From an uncultured Pelagibacteraceae bacterium (GTDB lineage Bacteria; Pseudomonadota; Alphaproteobacteria; Pelagibacterales; Pelagibacteraceae): DNA of 64,000 nucleotides. Positions 1-7,730 of this stretch are shown here, piece by piece. Made by a program: the position numbers and the translations under genes. The stretch spans positions 1-64,000 of the forward strand of contig CABZDR010000003.1 in assembly GCA_902524535.1 (NCBI GenBank). The letters run 5' to 3'. Position 1 is the first letter of the stretch; each line of letters opens with the position of its first letter. Below the pieces are notes generated by a model, which did no database searches, had not been told where the DNA came from, and was given only the letters and a program-made list of their open reading frames with translations.

Positions 1-864
1 TGTAATGTTGCTTTCATAGGTCTTGGTGTCATGGGTTATCCAATGGCTGGTTATATATCAAAAGGTGGACATAATGTAACTGTTTTTAATAGAACAAAAT
101 CTAAAGCTGAAAAATGGATTAAAGATTACAAAGGTAAAATAGCTGTTACTCCAGCTGAAGCTGCAAAAGATGCTGAATATATTTTTACCTGTGTTGGAAA
201 TGATAATGATTTAAGAGAGGTAACATTTGGAGACAACGGTGCATTTAAAACAATTAAAAAAGGTTCAGTTTATATTGATAACACCACAGCATCAGCAACA
301 ATTGCTAGAGAAATTTATGAATATGCAAAGAAAAATAGTTTTGGTGCGTTAGATGCTCCTGTATCTGGTGGACAAGCTGGTGCAGAGAATGGTGCATTAA
401 CAGTTATGATTGGTGGTGATCAAGCTGACTTTGATAAAGCAAAAGATAAAATTAATTGTTACAGTAAAAAAATGAAATTACTCGGTAAAGCGGGTTGTGG
501 ACAATTAGCTAAAATGGTTAATCAAATTTGTATTGCAGGATTAGTTCAAGGATTATCTGAGGGAATCAACTTTGGAATGAAAGCTGGATTGAATATGGAA
601 GATGTAATTGAAGTAATTTCAAAAGGTGCAGCACAGTCTTGGCAAATGGAAAACAGGTATAAAACAATGATTGATGATAAATTTGATTTTGGTTTTGCAG
701 TAGACTGGATGAGAAAAGATTTAAAAATTGCAATGGATGAAGCCAAAAATAATGGTTCATTGTTGCCTGTTACAGAACTTGTGGATAAATTTTATGAGGA
801 AGTTCAAGGTTTAGGTGGAAATCGTTGGGATACATCAAGTTTAATTAAAAGATTTAGAAAGTAA
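1..864 (+). CDS. beta-hydroxyacid dehydrogenase (3-hydroxyisobutyrate / tartronate-semialdehyde reductase family), 5' end cut by window edge
   Basis: NAD(P)-dependent dehydrogenase of the HIBADH/GarR family, which oxidises or reduces short 3-hydroxyacids in the cytosol. The reading frame is open from base 1, and the dinucleotide motif GLGVMG lies before the first ATG at 31, so the true start is a few codons outside the window and 31 is only an internal Met. The substrate-binding motif DAPVSGG and the catalytic-lysine block KMVNQ are both present, followed by the helical C-terminal domain (DWMRKDLKIAMDEA). The length is normal for the family. It ends 3 bp before the next gene, so the two are probably co-transcribed. 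The exact substrate cannot be read from the sequence. Confidence 0.88.
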   Translation, partial: CNVAFIGLGVMGYPMAGYISKGGHNVTVFNRTKSKAEKWIKDYKGKIAVTPAEAAKDAEYIFTCVGNDNDLREVTFGDNGAFKTIKKGSVYIDNTTASATIAREIYEYAKKNSFGALDAPVSGGQAGAENGALTVMIGGDQADFDKAKDKINCYSKKMKLLGKAGCGQLAKMVNQICIAGLVQGLSEGINFGMKAGLNMEDVIEVISKGAAQSWQMENRYKTMIDDKFDFGFAVDWMRKDLKIAMDEAKNNGSLLPVTELVDKFYEEVQGLGGNRWDTSSLIKRFRK

Positions 865-867
865 AGT

Positions 868-1467
868 ATGCAACCAGCATACTATGAAGATTTAGCTGAA
901 ATTCAAAATAAATATTGGTCTATGCTCGATGATGCTGTAACTAACAGGAGTTCTCCTTTTAGAATTCCTGTTTTCATTTGTGCTCATCAAGATGAAGTTG
1001 ACGGCAGAATTGTTGTTCTTAGAAAATCAGATAGAGCAAATAATTTGTTACAATTTCATACTGATTTAAGATCACCAAAAGTAGATATTCTAAAAAAAAA
1101 TAATAAAGCTTCACTAGTTTTTTATGATAAAGAAGAAAAGATACAATTGAGAGTAAAAGTTGAATGTGAAGTAAATAATCAAAATTCCACAACAGAGGAA
1201 TCTTGGAAAAAAACCCAACATATAAGTCGAAGATGTTATTTAACTGATAGTCCCCCTGGGACTACATCGGAAAATCCAACATCTGGAATGATATCTAAAT
1301 TAGAGGATTTCGATTTCACAATGGAGCAAAGTGAGGAAGGTTATAAAAACTTTACAGTGATTAAATGTAAAATAAAATCTATTGAATGGTTATATCTTGC
1401 TGCAAAAGGACATCGCAGAGCAATATTTGACTTAATTACAAAAAAAAATTTTTGGCTAGTTCCTTAA
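868..1467 (+). CDS. pyridoxamine 5'-phosphate oxidase-related FMN-binding protein
   Basis: A 199-residue split-barrel flavoprotein resembling pyridoxamine phosphate oxidase. The N-terminal half carries the typical strand pattern (IVVLRKSDRANNLLQFHTD, then SLVFYDKEEKIQLRVK), matching the FMN-binding barrel. The C-terminal half (IKSIEWLYLAAKGHRRAIF) matches the PdxH-type tail. True PdxH proteins have a more conserved C-terminal active-site segment that I cannot confirm here, so this may be a paralogue acting on another FMN or haem substrate. It follows the upstream dehydrogenase by 3 bp and is convergent with the next gene. Confidence 0.72.
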   Translation: MQPAYYEDLAEIQNKYWSMLDDAVTNRSSPFRIPVFICAHQDEVDGRIVVLRKSDRANNLLQFHTDLRSPKVDILKKNNKASLVFYDKEEKIQLRVKVECEVNNQNSTTEESWKKTQHISRRCYLTDSPPGTTSENPTSGMISKLEDFDFTMEQSEEGYKNFTVIKCKIKSIEWLYLAAKGHRRAIFDLITKKNFWLVP

Positions 1468-1468
1468 A

Positions 1469-1909
1469 TCAACTTTCGATAGCTGATAATTTTTTCTTTA
1501 ATTTTGATGGTAAGCTCGTAAACCACTCATTTTCTTTTCCCGATTCCGGTAAAACTGCACCGTACTCGATCATCTGAGATGGAGGTAGGTCATTAATATA
1601 AACCCAAACTTGAGTTTCATCTAATTTTGAATTTTTTACTAATATATCCTTTAAATCTGAAATTAATTTGTCTTTCACTGCTTTTGATCTCCCAGCTCTT
1701 ATTTGACCAAACAAAAAAATCGATGGTTCTTTAACTTTTTTTCCACCCATGAAATGATTATTCTTTTTTGTTTTGTTGAATATCACTTGGGCAAAATATG
1801 TATTAGCACCTGTTACAACATTATGAACTTTAGTGATACCTTCAGCTAATTTTTTTTGTTGTTTTGATGAAATACTAAAGTTTGAGCTTGTAACTGTATA
1901 AGTTGGCAT
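1469..1909 (-). CDS. tautomerase-superfamily protein (cis-CaaD-like, 146 aa)
   Basis: Begins MPTYTV, so the mature protein would expose Pro1, the catalytic base of the tautomerase superfamily. At 146 residues it is twice the length of 4-oxalocrotonate tautomerase, like the fused-repeat cis-3-chloroacrylic acid dehalogenase group. Charged residues expected in that group are visible (FGQIRAGRS, and YINDLPPSQMIEYG near the C-terminus). It lies 5 bp from the next minus-strand gene, so transcription is probably shared. The substrate is unknown; in a marine heterotroph it is more likely a promiscuous tautomerase than a dehalogenase. Confidence 0.7.
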   Translation of the reverse strand: MPTYTVTSSNFSISSKQQKKLAEGITKVHNVVTGANTYFAQVIFNKTKKNNHFMGGKKVKEPSIFLFGQIRAGRSKAVKDKLISDLKDILVKNSKLDETQVWVYINDLPPSQMIEYGAVLPESGKENEWFTSLPSKLKKKLSAIES

Positions 1910-1914
1910 AAAAA

Positions 1915-2427
1915 TTAAAATATAGATTTAGAATATTTTTTCCAATTATCTTGATAGTGCTTTGTGTTTTCAAATACGGCTTTTTTTTCTTCCTCAGTCA
2001 CTTCTCTTACTACTTTTCCTGGAGAACCAACAACCAATGAATTATCTGGAATTACTTTATTTTCGGTAATTAAAGCTTTTGCACCAATAATACAATTTTT
2101 GCCAATTTTTGCATTATTAAGAATTACTGCACCTATGCCAATTAAACTATTATCTCCTACAGTGCATCCATGGAGCATAACAAGATGTCCGACGGTTACA
2201 TCTTTTCCAACTTTTAAAGGGCAGCCCGGGTCTGTATGCAAAACACATCCATCTTGCACGTTTGATCCTTCTCCAATATGAATATTTTCAATATCTCCTC
2301 TTAAAGTAGCATTAAACCAAATGCTAGTATTTTTTTCTAAAGTAACATCACCGATTACTACTGCGTTTGGGGCAACCCAATTTTCGCCTGAGTTTTTTGG
2401 TTTTTTATCTTTCAAATCGTAAAACAT
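1915..2427 (-). CDS. gamma-class carbonic anhydrase family protein (YrdA/PaaY-like)
   Basis: A 170-residue left-handed beta-helix protein with hexapeptide repeats running from about residue 25 to 140 ([46 protein letters not shown]). Zinc-ligand histidines are present in the HTDPG segment and in [10 protein letters not shown], as in the YrdA/PaaY group of trimeric gamma carbonic anhydrases. Members hydrate CO2 or hydrolyse thioesters, and some are inactive, so activity is uncertain. It is the first gene of a two-gene minus-strand unit with the tautomerase and is divergent from the thioredoxin-fold gene 20 bp away. Confidence 0.83.
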   Translation of the reverse strand: MFYDLKDKKPKNSGENWVAPNAVVIGDVTLEKNTSIWFNATLRGDIENIHIGEGSNVQDGCVLHTDPGCPLKVGKDVTVGHLVMLHGCTVGDNSLIGIGAVILNNAKIGKNCIIGAKALITENKVIPDNSLVVGSPGKVVREVTEEEKKAVFENTKHYQDNWKKYSKSIF

Positions 2428-2447
2428 AATTTATATATTATTACATT

Positions 2448-3002
2448 ATGCCAATACAAACTCCAATATGTGATTTCGGTCAAAAGGCTTATGACTTCAG
2501 GCTTAAATCCACTGAAAATAAAATAATTTCTCTCAATGATATTAAAGGCGACAATGGAACTTTGATAATGTTCATTTGTAACCACTGCCCATATGTGAAA
2601 GCGGTAACTAAAGATATAGTTGAAGATTGTAATAAATTGAAAAAAATTGGTATTAATTCAGTTGCAATATGCTCAAATGATGCAGAAAATTATCCAGAGG
2701 ACTCTTTTGAAAACATGATCGAATTTGCAAAAAGAAACAAATTTAGCTTCCCGTATTTAAGTGATGAGTCTCAAAAGATTGCTAAAACCTATGATGCAGT
2801 ATGTACCCCTGATTTTTTCGGTTATAACAGAAACTTAGAGCTTCAATATAGAGGTAGGCTAAGAGAATTGAAAAATTTAATTCCACAAAGAGATGGTGAT
2901 AGTGACTTATTAGAAGCAATGAGACAAATAGCTGAAACTGGTAAAGGACCAGAGAATCAAGTCCCAAGTGCTGGATGTGGTATTAAGTGGAAAAATAATT
3001 AA
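2448..3002 (+). CDS. thioredoxin-fold redox protein (AhpC/TSA-like)
   Basis: A 184-residue cytosolic protein with a thioredoxin fold. The active-site segment is CNHCPYVKAV, a CxxC at the N-end of helix 1, after the strand TLIMFI. The following blocks (AICSNDAENYPEDSFENM, PYLSDESQKIAKTYDAVCTPDFF) match the bacterial AhpC/TSA-type thioredoxin family, including the cis-proline after CTP. There is no signal peptide. The stop codon overlaps the ATG of the next gene (TAATG), indicating coupling to a glycosyltransferase, although the two functions are not obviously related. Confidence 0.8.
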   Translation: MPIQTPICDFGQKAYDFRLKSTENKIISLNDIKGDNGTLIMFICNHCPYVKAVTKDIVEDCNKLKKIGINSVAICSNDAENYPEDSFENMIEFAKRNKFSFPYLSDESQKIAKTYDAVCTPDFFGYNRNLELQYRGRLRELKNLIPQRDGDSDLLEAMRQIAETGKGPENQVPSAGCGIKWKNN

Positions 3003-4084
3003 TGTATATAATCACTACAAGATCTTTTCCACCAGATGTAGGGGGTATGCAAAGTTTAATGTGGGGTCTATCAAAAGAGATGTCAAAACACTTTATGATT
3101 AAAGTCTTTGCTGATTATCATGAAAATCACAAAGAATTTGACGGCGATGTAAATTTTTCTATTGAAAGAGTGGGCGGAATTAAATTTTTAAGAAAAATAA
3201 GAAAGGCTCAATTAATTAATGAGTTTCTCAAAAATAGTAAAGTTCAAGGAATTATCGCTGATCATTGGAAGAGTTTAGAATTGATCAAATCTAGTAGAAA
3301 GAAATATTGTCTTATTCATGGTAAAGAAATTAATCATCCAAAAGATAGTTCACAGAATAAAAGGATTACAAAAGTATTAGACAAAGTTGATAAAGTAATT
3401 GCAAATTCTGAGTATACAAAAGACTTAGCTATAAGTATTGGTATTAATCCTGCCAAAGTTGTGGTTATTAACCCTGGAATAAACCCTCCTAAAGAACTTG
3501 ACAAAAAATCTTTAGATAAAGTTGAAAGTTTATTAAAGATAAAAACACCACGTCTTATTACTGTTTCGAGATTTGATAAAAGAAAAAACCATGAAAAAAT
3601 ATTAATGGCTTTAAGAAACTTAAAGCAAATTTATTCAAATATAGTTTATATTTGCATAGGTTATGGTGAAGAGGAAAAAAATATTAAGGACTTAGTAAAA
3701 GAACTTGATTTAGGTTCACAGGTAATGTTCTTTAAAGAAATTAGTGATGATTTAAAGAATGCTTTATTAGCAAAGTCAAATATATTTGTAATGCCTTCAA
3801 TTGTTCACAAAAAGTCTGTCGAGGGTTTTGGAATAGCATATATAGAAGCTGGTCAATACGGTGTTGCTTCGTTAGGAGGTAAAGATGGAGGTGCATCTGA
3901 TGCTATCAAACATAATACAACGGGATTAATTTGTGATGGAAATGAGCTTGAAGATATTTATTCATCTTTAAGTTTAATGTTAGAGAATAAAAAATATTCA
4001 GAGTTAGGTAAAAATGCTAAAGAATATTCTTCTAAATTTAGTTGGTCTAACATTATAGAAAGCTACAAAAAAATATTACAATAA
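3002..4084 (+). CDS. glycosyltransferase family 4
   Basis: A 360-residue GT-B enzyme. The N-terminal acceptor domain contains PPDVGGMQSLMWGLSKEM, typical of GT4. The C-terminal donor domain begins with VSRFDKRKNHEKIL and carries the E-x7-E type nucleotide-sugar segment (EGFGIAYIEA). It probably builds surface polysaccharide at the inner face of the membrane; donor and acceptor are unknown. It starts within the stop codon of the thioredoxin-fold gene and overlaps the convergent GT9 gene by 9 bp at its 3' end. Confidence 0.88.
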   Translation: MYIITTRSFPPDVGGMQSLMWGLSKEMSKHFMIKVFADYHENHKEFDGDVNFSIERVGGIKFLRKIRKAQLINEFLKNSKVQGIIADHWKSLELIKSSRKKYCLIHGKEINHPKDSSQNKRITKVLDKVDKVIANSEYTKDLAISIGINPAKVVVINPGINPPKELDKKSLDKVESLLKIKTPRLITVSRFDKRKNHEKILMALRNLKQIYSNIVYICIGYGEEEKNIKDLVKELDLGSQVMFFKEISDDLKNALLAKSNIFVMPSIVHKKSVEGFGIAYIEAGQYGVASLGGKDGGASDAIKHNTTGLICDGNELEDIYSSLSLMLENKKYSELGKNAKEYSSKFSWSNIIESYKKILQ

Positions 4085-5014
4085 ATCTAATAACCTTTCA
4101 AAAACTTTATTTGCACTTAGATTATTCAAATCTGTCACTTGTATTGATTTAAAATTTTCTCTTTCAATACTTACTTTATGAGCAGTAGTGTGTTTTCCAA
4201 ACAAAGCCAAGCCTTTTGCTGCAACATGTGCGGCTATGTGCGCTGGACCAGTATCGTTAGCAACGACGAAAGAGCTTTCCTTGATTAGAGATGTTAATTG
4301 AGATACGTTTAAAGCTTTATTGTTGTCTAAAATTATTTTTGAATCAAATTTTTTAGCTTCATCTATTTCTTTGGGACCGGGTGCTATAATAACTTTATAA
4401 TCTGTTTCAAACTTGGCTTTAATCAATTTAATAAGCTCATCGAAGTAAGGCCATTTTTTAACAGATAGATGTGGAGAACAAAAAGGAAATAATAGAATAT
4501 ATTTTTGTAAATCATATTTTTTTTTTATTTCATCAATTTCTGTGCAAGCCCAACTAAAATTAGGTTTAAGTGTGTTAATTGTATTTAATCCAGAATCTTT
4601 TAATTGATGGTTAAATCTATCTAGTACTGAACCTTTATCAAATTTTTCTTTATTTGTGTCCTCTGGTAAAGTTGTCTTGGTACTAGACCAAATATTTTTG
4701 TTGGCTTTTGGAAAAAGTATATTTTTATAAAAAGTGGTCCTTGAGGAGTTTTGAAGGTCAAAAACTTTTGAGAAATTATACTTCTTAAGCTCTCGCATTA
4801 AAAAATATAAATAGATTAAATTATATTTTGGTAACCTTTTGTCTATGATCACCTCATTTACATAAGGATTTTTCTTGAATAATTCAAAGTAAGGTTTTGT
4901 TGTCATTAAATATACTTTACTATTTTTGTGATTCTCAGATATGTCTTGAATAGCACCACTTGCTTGAGCTATATCACCTAATGATCCGTGTTTTATAATT
5001 AAAATATTAGACAT
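4076..5014 (-). CDS. glycosyltransferase family 9 (heptosyltransferase-like)
   Basis: A 312-residue GT9 protein. It starts with the family signature MSNILIIKHGSLGDIAQASG and carries the C-terminal donor-binding motif NDTGPAHIAA followed by GLALFGKHTTAHK. GT9 enzymes add heptose or related sugars to lipopolysaccharide core. The middle is K-rich and reads as a normal GT-B linker. It is convergent with and overlaps the GT4 gene. It may act on a SAR11 surface glycan rather than classical LPS. Confidence 0.85.
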   Translation of the reverse strand: MSNILIIKHGSLGDIAQASGAIQDISENHKNSKVYLMTTKPYFELFKKNPYVNEVIIDKRLPKYNLIYLYFLMRELKKYNFSKVFDLQNSSRTTFYKNILFPKANKNIWSSTKTTLPEDTNKEKFDKGSVLDRFNHQLKDSGLNTINTLKPNFSWACTEIDEIKKKYDLQKYILLFPFCSPHLSVKKWPYFDELIKLIKAKFETDYKVIIAPGPKEIDEAKKFDSKIILDNNKALNVSQLTSLIKESSFVVANDTGPAHIAAHVAAKGLALFGKHTTAHKVSIERENFKSIQVTDLNNLSANKVFERLLDLL

Positions 5015-5046
5015 ATTTATAACAAGATAGCACAGTATTAAATTTT

Positions 5047-5436
5047 ATGAATAAAATTATAGTAGAAGTTTCAATTGGAGAACTTTTAGATAAGATTTCA
5101 ATTTTAGATATTAAAAAGGAAAAGATAAAAGATACTGAAAAATTAAAATTTATTAATAACGAGCATTCTATTTTAAAAGATCAATTAGAGAATAATATAA
5201 AGTATGATGATAAACTTAAAAAACTTTACCAATCACTTAAAGAAATAAACTCTAAACTTTGGTTAATTGAAGATGAGAAAAGGTTATGTGAAAAAGAAAA
5301 AGATTTTGGAGAAAAATTCATTAAACTATCGAGAGATGTTCATTTTTTAAATGACGACCGCGCAAAAATAAAATTAGAAATCAATAATTATACTGGCTCG
5401 AAAATAAAAGAAATTAAAGAATATACAAAATATTAA
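5047..5436 (+). CDS. small coiled-coil protein (DUF6165-like)
   Basis: A 129-residue hydrophilic protein rich in Lys, Glu and Ile with strong helical periodicity over most of its length, so probably a coiled coil. The N-terminal block VEVSIGELLDKISILDIK is the recognisable signature of a family I recall as DUF6165, often found beside glycosyltransferase genes. That context matches here, with GT9 33 bp upstream on the other strand. No catalytic residues can be pointed to. It overlaps the convergent permease gene by 4 bp. Confidence 0.65.
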   Translation: MNKIIVEVSIGELLDKISILDIKKEKIKDTEKLKFINNEHSILKDQLENNIKYDDKLKKLYQSLKEINSKLWLIEDEKRLCEKEKDFGEKFIKLSRDVHFLNDDRAKIKLEINNYTGSKIKEIKEYTKY

Positions 5437-6104
5437 TAAATATATTTTTTTTCTAAGAACTTTATTACATTATGAATTATAAAAGTCATAAATAGATAAA
5501 TACCCCCGGCAACTATAAAAACTTCAATTGGTTTAAAAGTAGTTGATATTATATATTTTGCAACACCTGTAAGATCCATTATTGTGACTGTGCTGGCTAA
5601 AGAAGTTCCTTTCATCATTAAAATAATTTCGTTTCCATAGGCTGGTAAAGATTGTCTGATAGCCATAGGTATCTGAACTTTAAAAAAGATTACTTTATTT
5701 GAGATACCTAAACTTTTGCCTGCCTCTATTATTCCAGGTTTAATCGTTTGAAATGCTGATCTTAATATCTCTGAAGTGTAAGCACCTGTGTTTAGAGCAA
5801 AAGCAATAATTGCACACCAATATGGTTCTTTCAAGATTACCCATAAAACTGTTGATCTTAAATATTCAATCTGACCTAATCCAAAATAAATTATAAAAAT
5901 TTGTACTAAAAGTGGTGTACCTCTAAAAACATACGAATATCCATATGCAAATTTACTTATAAATATATTCTTATTTATTCTAAGAATTGCAAAAAATAGT
6001 CCAATGAATAATCCTATTATTAAAGAAACTGAAAGAAGTTTTAAAGTTATAGCTGCTGCACTTAACAATTTAGGGAAACTATTAATCATTAATTCAAGAT
6101 CCAT
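5433..6104 (-). CDS. amino-acid ABC transporter permease (HisM/OccM-like)
   Basis: A 223-residue inner-membrane permease of the polar amino acid family with about five membrane spans. The EAA-type cytoplasmic loop is present as GIIEAGKSLGISNKVIFFKVQIPMA, and the segment FRGTPLLVQIF is the typical family N-terminal signature. It starts at the last base of the upstream permease, so the two are translationally coupled. Order in the operon is binding protein, permease 1, permease 2. No ATPase gene follows; the next gene is on the other strand. Confidence 0.9.
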   Translation of the reverse strand: MDLELMINSFPKLLSAAAITLKLLSVSLIIGLFIGLFFAILRINKNIFISKFAYGYSYVFRGTPLLVQIFIIYFGLGQIEYLRSTVLWVILKEPYWCAIIAFALNTGAYTSEILRSAFQTIKPGIIEAGKSLGISNKVIFFKVQIPMAIRQSLPAYGNEIILMMKGTSLASTVTIMDLTGVAKYIISTTFKPIEVFIVAGGIYLFMTFIIHNVIKFLEKKYIY

Positions 6105-6796
6105 TAATACCCCTTACTATATCTAGCTTCTAATCTATTGATAAATTTCATGCTCACAAAGGTAAGTAATAAATATAAAACTGCAGCAAATGAATAAAAG
6201 AATAATGGATCTCTTGTTGATCCGGCAGCAATATAAGATTGTCTCATTATTTCAACTAAACCAGTAACTGAAATTAATGAGGTATCTTTAAGAGTTATTT
6301 GCCAAACATTACTTAGATTTGGAATAGCTAATCTTAATGTTTGAGGTAAAATAATTTTGATAAATTTTCTAAATTTATTAAGACCCAAAACATTAGCAGC
6401 TTCGAACTGGCCTTTATCAATTGATTGAATTGCTCCTCTGAAAACTTCAGTTGAATAAGCACCAGAGATTATTCCAATAGCAAATGCTCCTGTGATAAAT
6501 GCATTTATCTCAATGTATTCATTGTATCCAAATATTGAAGCAACAAACATAAGTGCGCCAGTTCCACCAAAAAAGAAAAGGTAAATTACTAATAGCTCTG
6601 GGACTCCTCTTATTATAGTTGTGTAGGAATTTGCTATAAAATTTAAAAACTTGTTTTTAGATAATTTTAATGGAGTAAAGATTAATGCAAAAAGAAAACC
6701 TATAAACATTGCTGTTATTGAAACAGCTATTGTCATCAGAGTTGCATAAAATAATTCATCACCCCAACCAGTATCTCCAAATGCTAGAATTTCCAT
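6104..6796 (-). CDS. amino-acid ABC transporter permease (HisQ/OccQ-like)
   Basis: A 230-residue permease of the HisQ type. It shows the family signatures IIRGVPELLVIYLFFF and, in the EAA loop, GQFEAANVLGLNKFRKFIKIILP. It forms the heterodimeric membrane channel with the downstream HisM-like permease for import of basic or opine-like amino acids. A stable intergenic hairpin sits between it and the preceding binding-protein gene, which would let the permeases be made at a lower level than the binding protein. Confidence 0.9.
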   Translation of the reverse strand: MEILAFGDTGWGDELFYATLMTIAVSITAMFIGFLFALIFTPLKLSKNKFLNFIANSYTTIIRGVPELLVIYLFFFGGTGALMFVASIFGYNEYIEINAFITGAFAIGIISGAYSTEVFRGAIQSIDKGQFEAANVLGLNKFRKFIKIILPQTLRLAIPNLSNVWQITLKDTSLISVTGLVEIMRQSYIAAGSTRDPLFFYSFAAVLYLLLTFVSMKFINRLEARYSKGY

Positions 6797-6798
6797 AC

Positions 6799-6832
6799 AG
6801 ATTGGCGACTATACATTATAGTCGCCAAATCT
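6799..6832 (-). other. intercistronic stem-loop after the binding-protein gene
   Basis: Between the binding-protein stop and the permease start lies a hairpin with a perfect 12-bp core (TTGGCGACTATA and its complement), extended with one bulge and closed by a 3-nt loop. No U-tract follows on the minus strand, so it is not a standard intrinsic terminator. Its position fits an mRNA-stabilising or processing element that raises binding-protein yield over permease yield. Confidence 0.7.
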
Positions 6833-6841
6833 AAAATTTAA

Positions 6842-7669
6842 TTACATAGAAGCGTCGAAACCAAACCACTTAGTAGCTATTCTACTAATGTCTCCGTTTT
6901 TTCGTGCTTTATTGATAGCAGCATTAAACTTTTTCAAAAGTTCAGTATCATCTTTTCTAATACCTACTCCAACACCGTTACCAAAAGCACCACCTGAGAA
7001 AGTTGGTCCAGTTAAAACAACTGGCTTACCAGATTTTTCTGCATAATCGCTGAATGCAACAGCAGCAGCTAATGCAGCATCACATCTTCCTGATGCTAAA
7101 TCTAGATTAACTTCGTCTTGAGTTTTGTAAGTTCTTACATTTACTTTTCCTACATCACCAGAGTCTAAAAAGTTTTGATGAATAGTAGCAGTTTGCACGC
7201 AAACAGTTTTACCTGCTAATGCAGCAGTAAGTGTTTTAAGATCTTTTTTAGCTGCAGCATTTGGTTTAGTAAGATTTATTCCAGCAGATGTATCTAAACC
7301 TTCTAGGCTAGATCCTTTCATGACTGCTAAAGATGCAACTTCATCTGCATATCCTTGAGAAAAGCTGATAGCTTTTTGTCTTTCTGCAGTAATTGACATA
7401 CCTGCCATTATTGCATCAAACTTTCTCATGATTAACGCAGGGATCATTCCGTCCCAATCTTGCTCAACTATTACACATTGTTGTCCAATGTATCTGCATA
7501 GCGTGTAAGCTAACTCAACTTCGAAACCTATTAACTTGCCTGCTTCATTTTTTGAGTTCCATGGAGGATAAGCACCCTCTGTTCCAATTCTTATTTTATC
7601 AGCATTAACGTTTCCTATTACTAATATAGAGAGTAAAACTGAAAAAATAGTTTTTTTGAATATATTCAT
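6842..7669 (-). CDS. periplasmic amino-acid-binding protein (lysine/arginine/ornithine or opine type)
   Basis: A 275-residue family 3 solute-binding protein. It has a signal peptide of about 23 residues ending VNA before DKIRIGTEGAYPPWN, the classic start of a mature LAO/HisJ/NocT-type protein. Later signatures LIGFEVELAYTLCR, MIPALIMRKFDAIMAGM and RCDAALAAAVAF are all present. A strong ribosome-binding site (AAAGGAGATAAC) precedes the ATG. It probably imports basic amino acids such as arginine or ornithine, which would supply putrescine for the adjacent aminopropyltransferase; that link is inference from position. Confidence 0.88.
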   Translation of the reverse strand: MNIFKKTIFSVLLSILVIGNVNADKIRIGTEGAYPPWNSKNEAGKLIGFEVELAYTLCRYIGQQCVIVEQDWDGMIPALIMRKFDAIMAGMSITAERQKAISFSQGYADEVASLAVMKGSSLEGLDTSAGINLTKPNAAAKKDLKTLTAALAGKTVCVQTATIHQNFLDSGDVGKVNVRTYKTQDEVNLDLASGRCDAALAAAVAFSDYAEKSGKPVVLTGPTFSGGAFGNGVGVGIRKDDTELLKKFNAAINKARKNGDISRIATKWFGFDASM

Positions 7670-7730
7670 TGTTATCTCCTTTAATAAAAAAAATAGTATT
7701 TCACAGATTGTCGATATTAAAAAGAAAAAA

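Noticed and set aside
31..33. ATG at base 31 as the start of the first gene
   Set aside because: The frame is open upstream and the GLGVMG cofactor motif begins before this codon, so the real start is outside the window.
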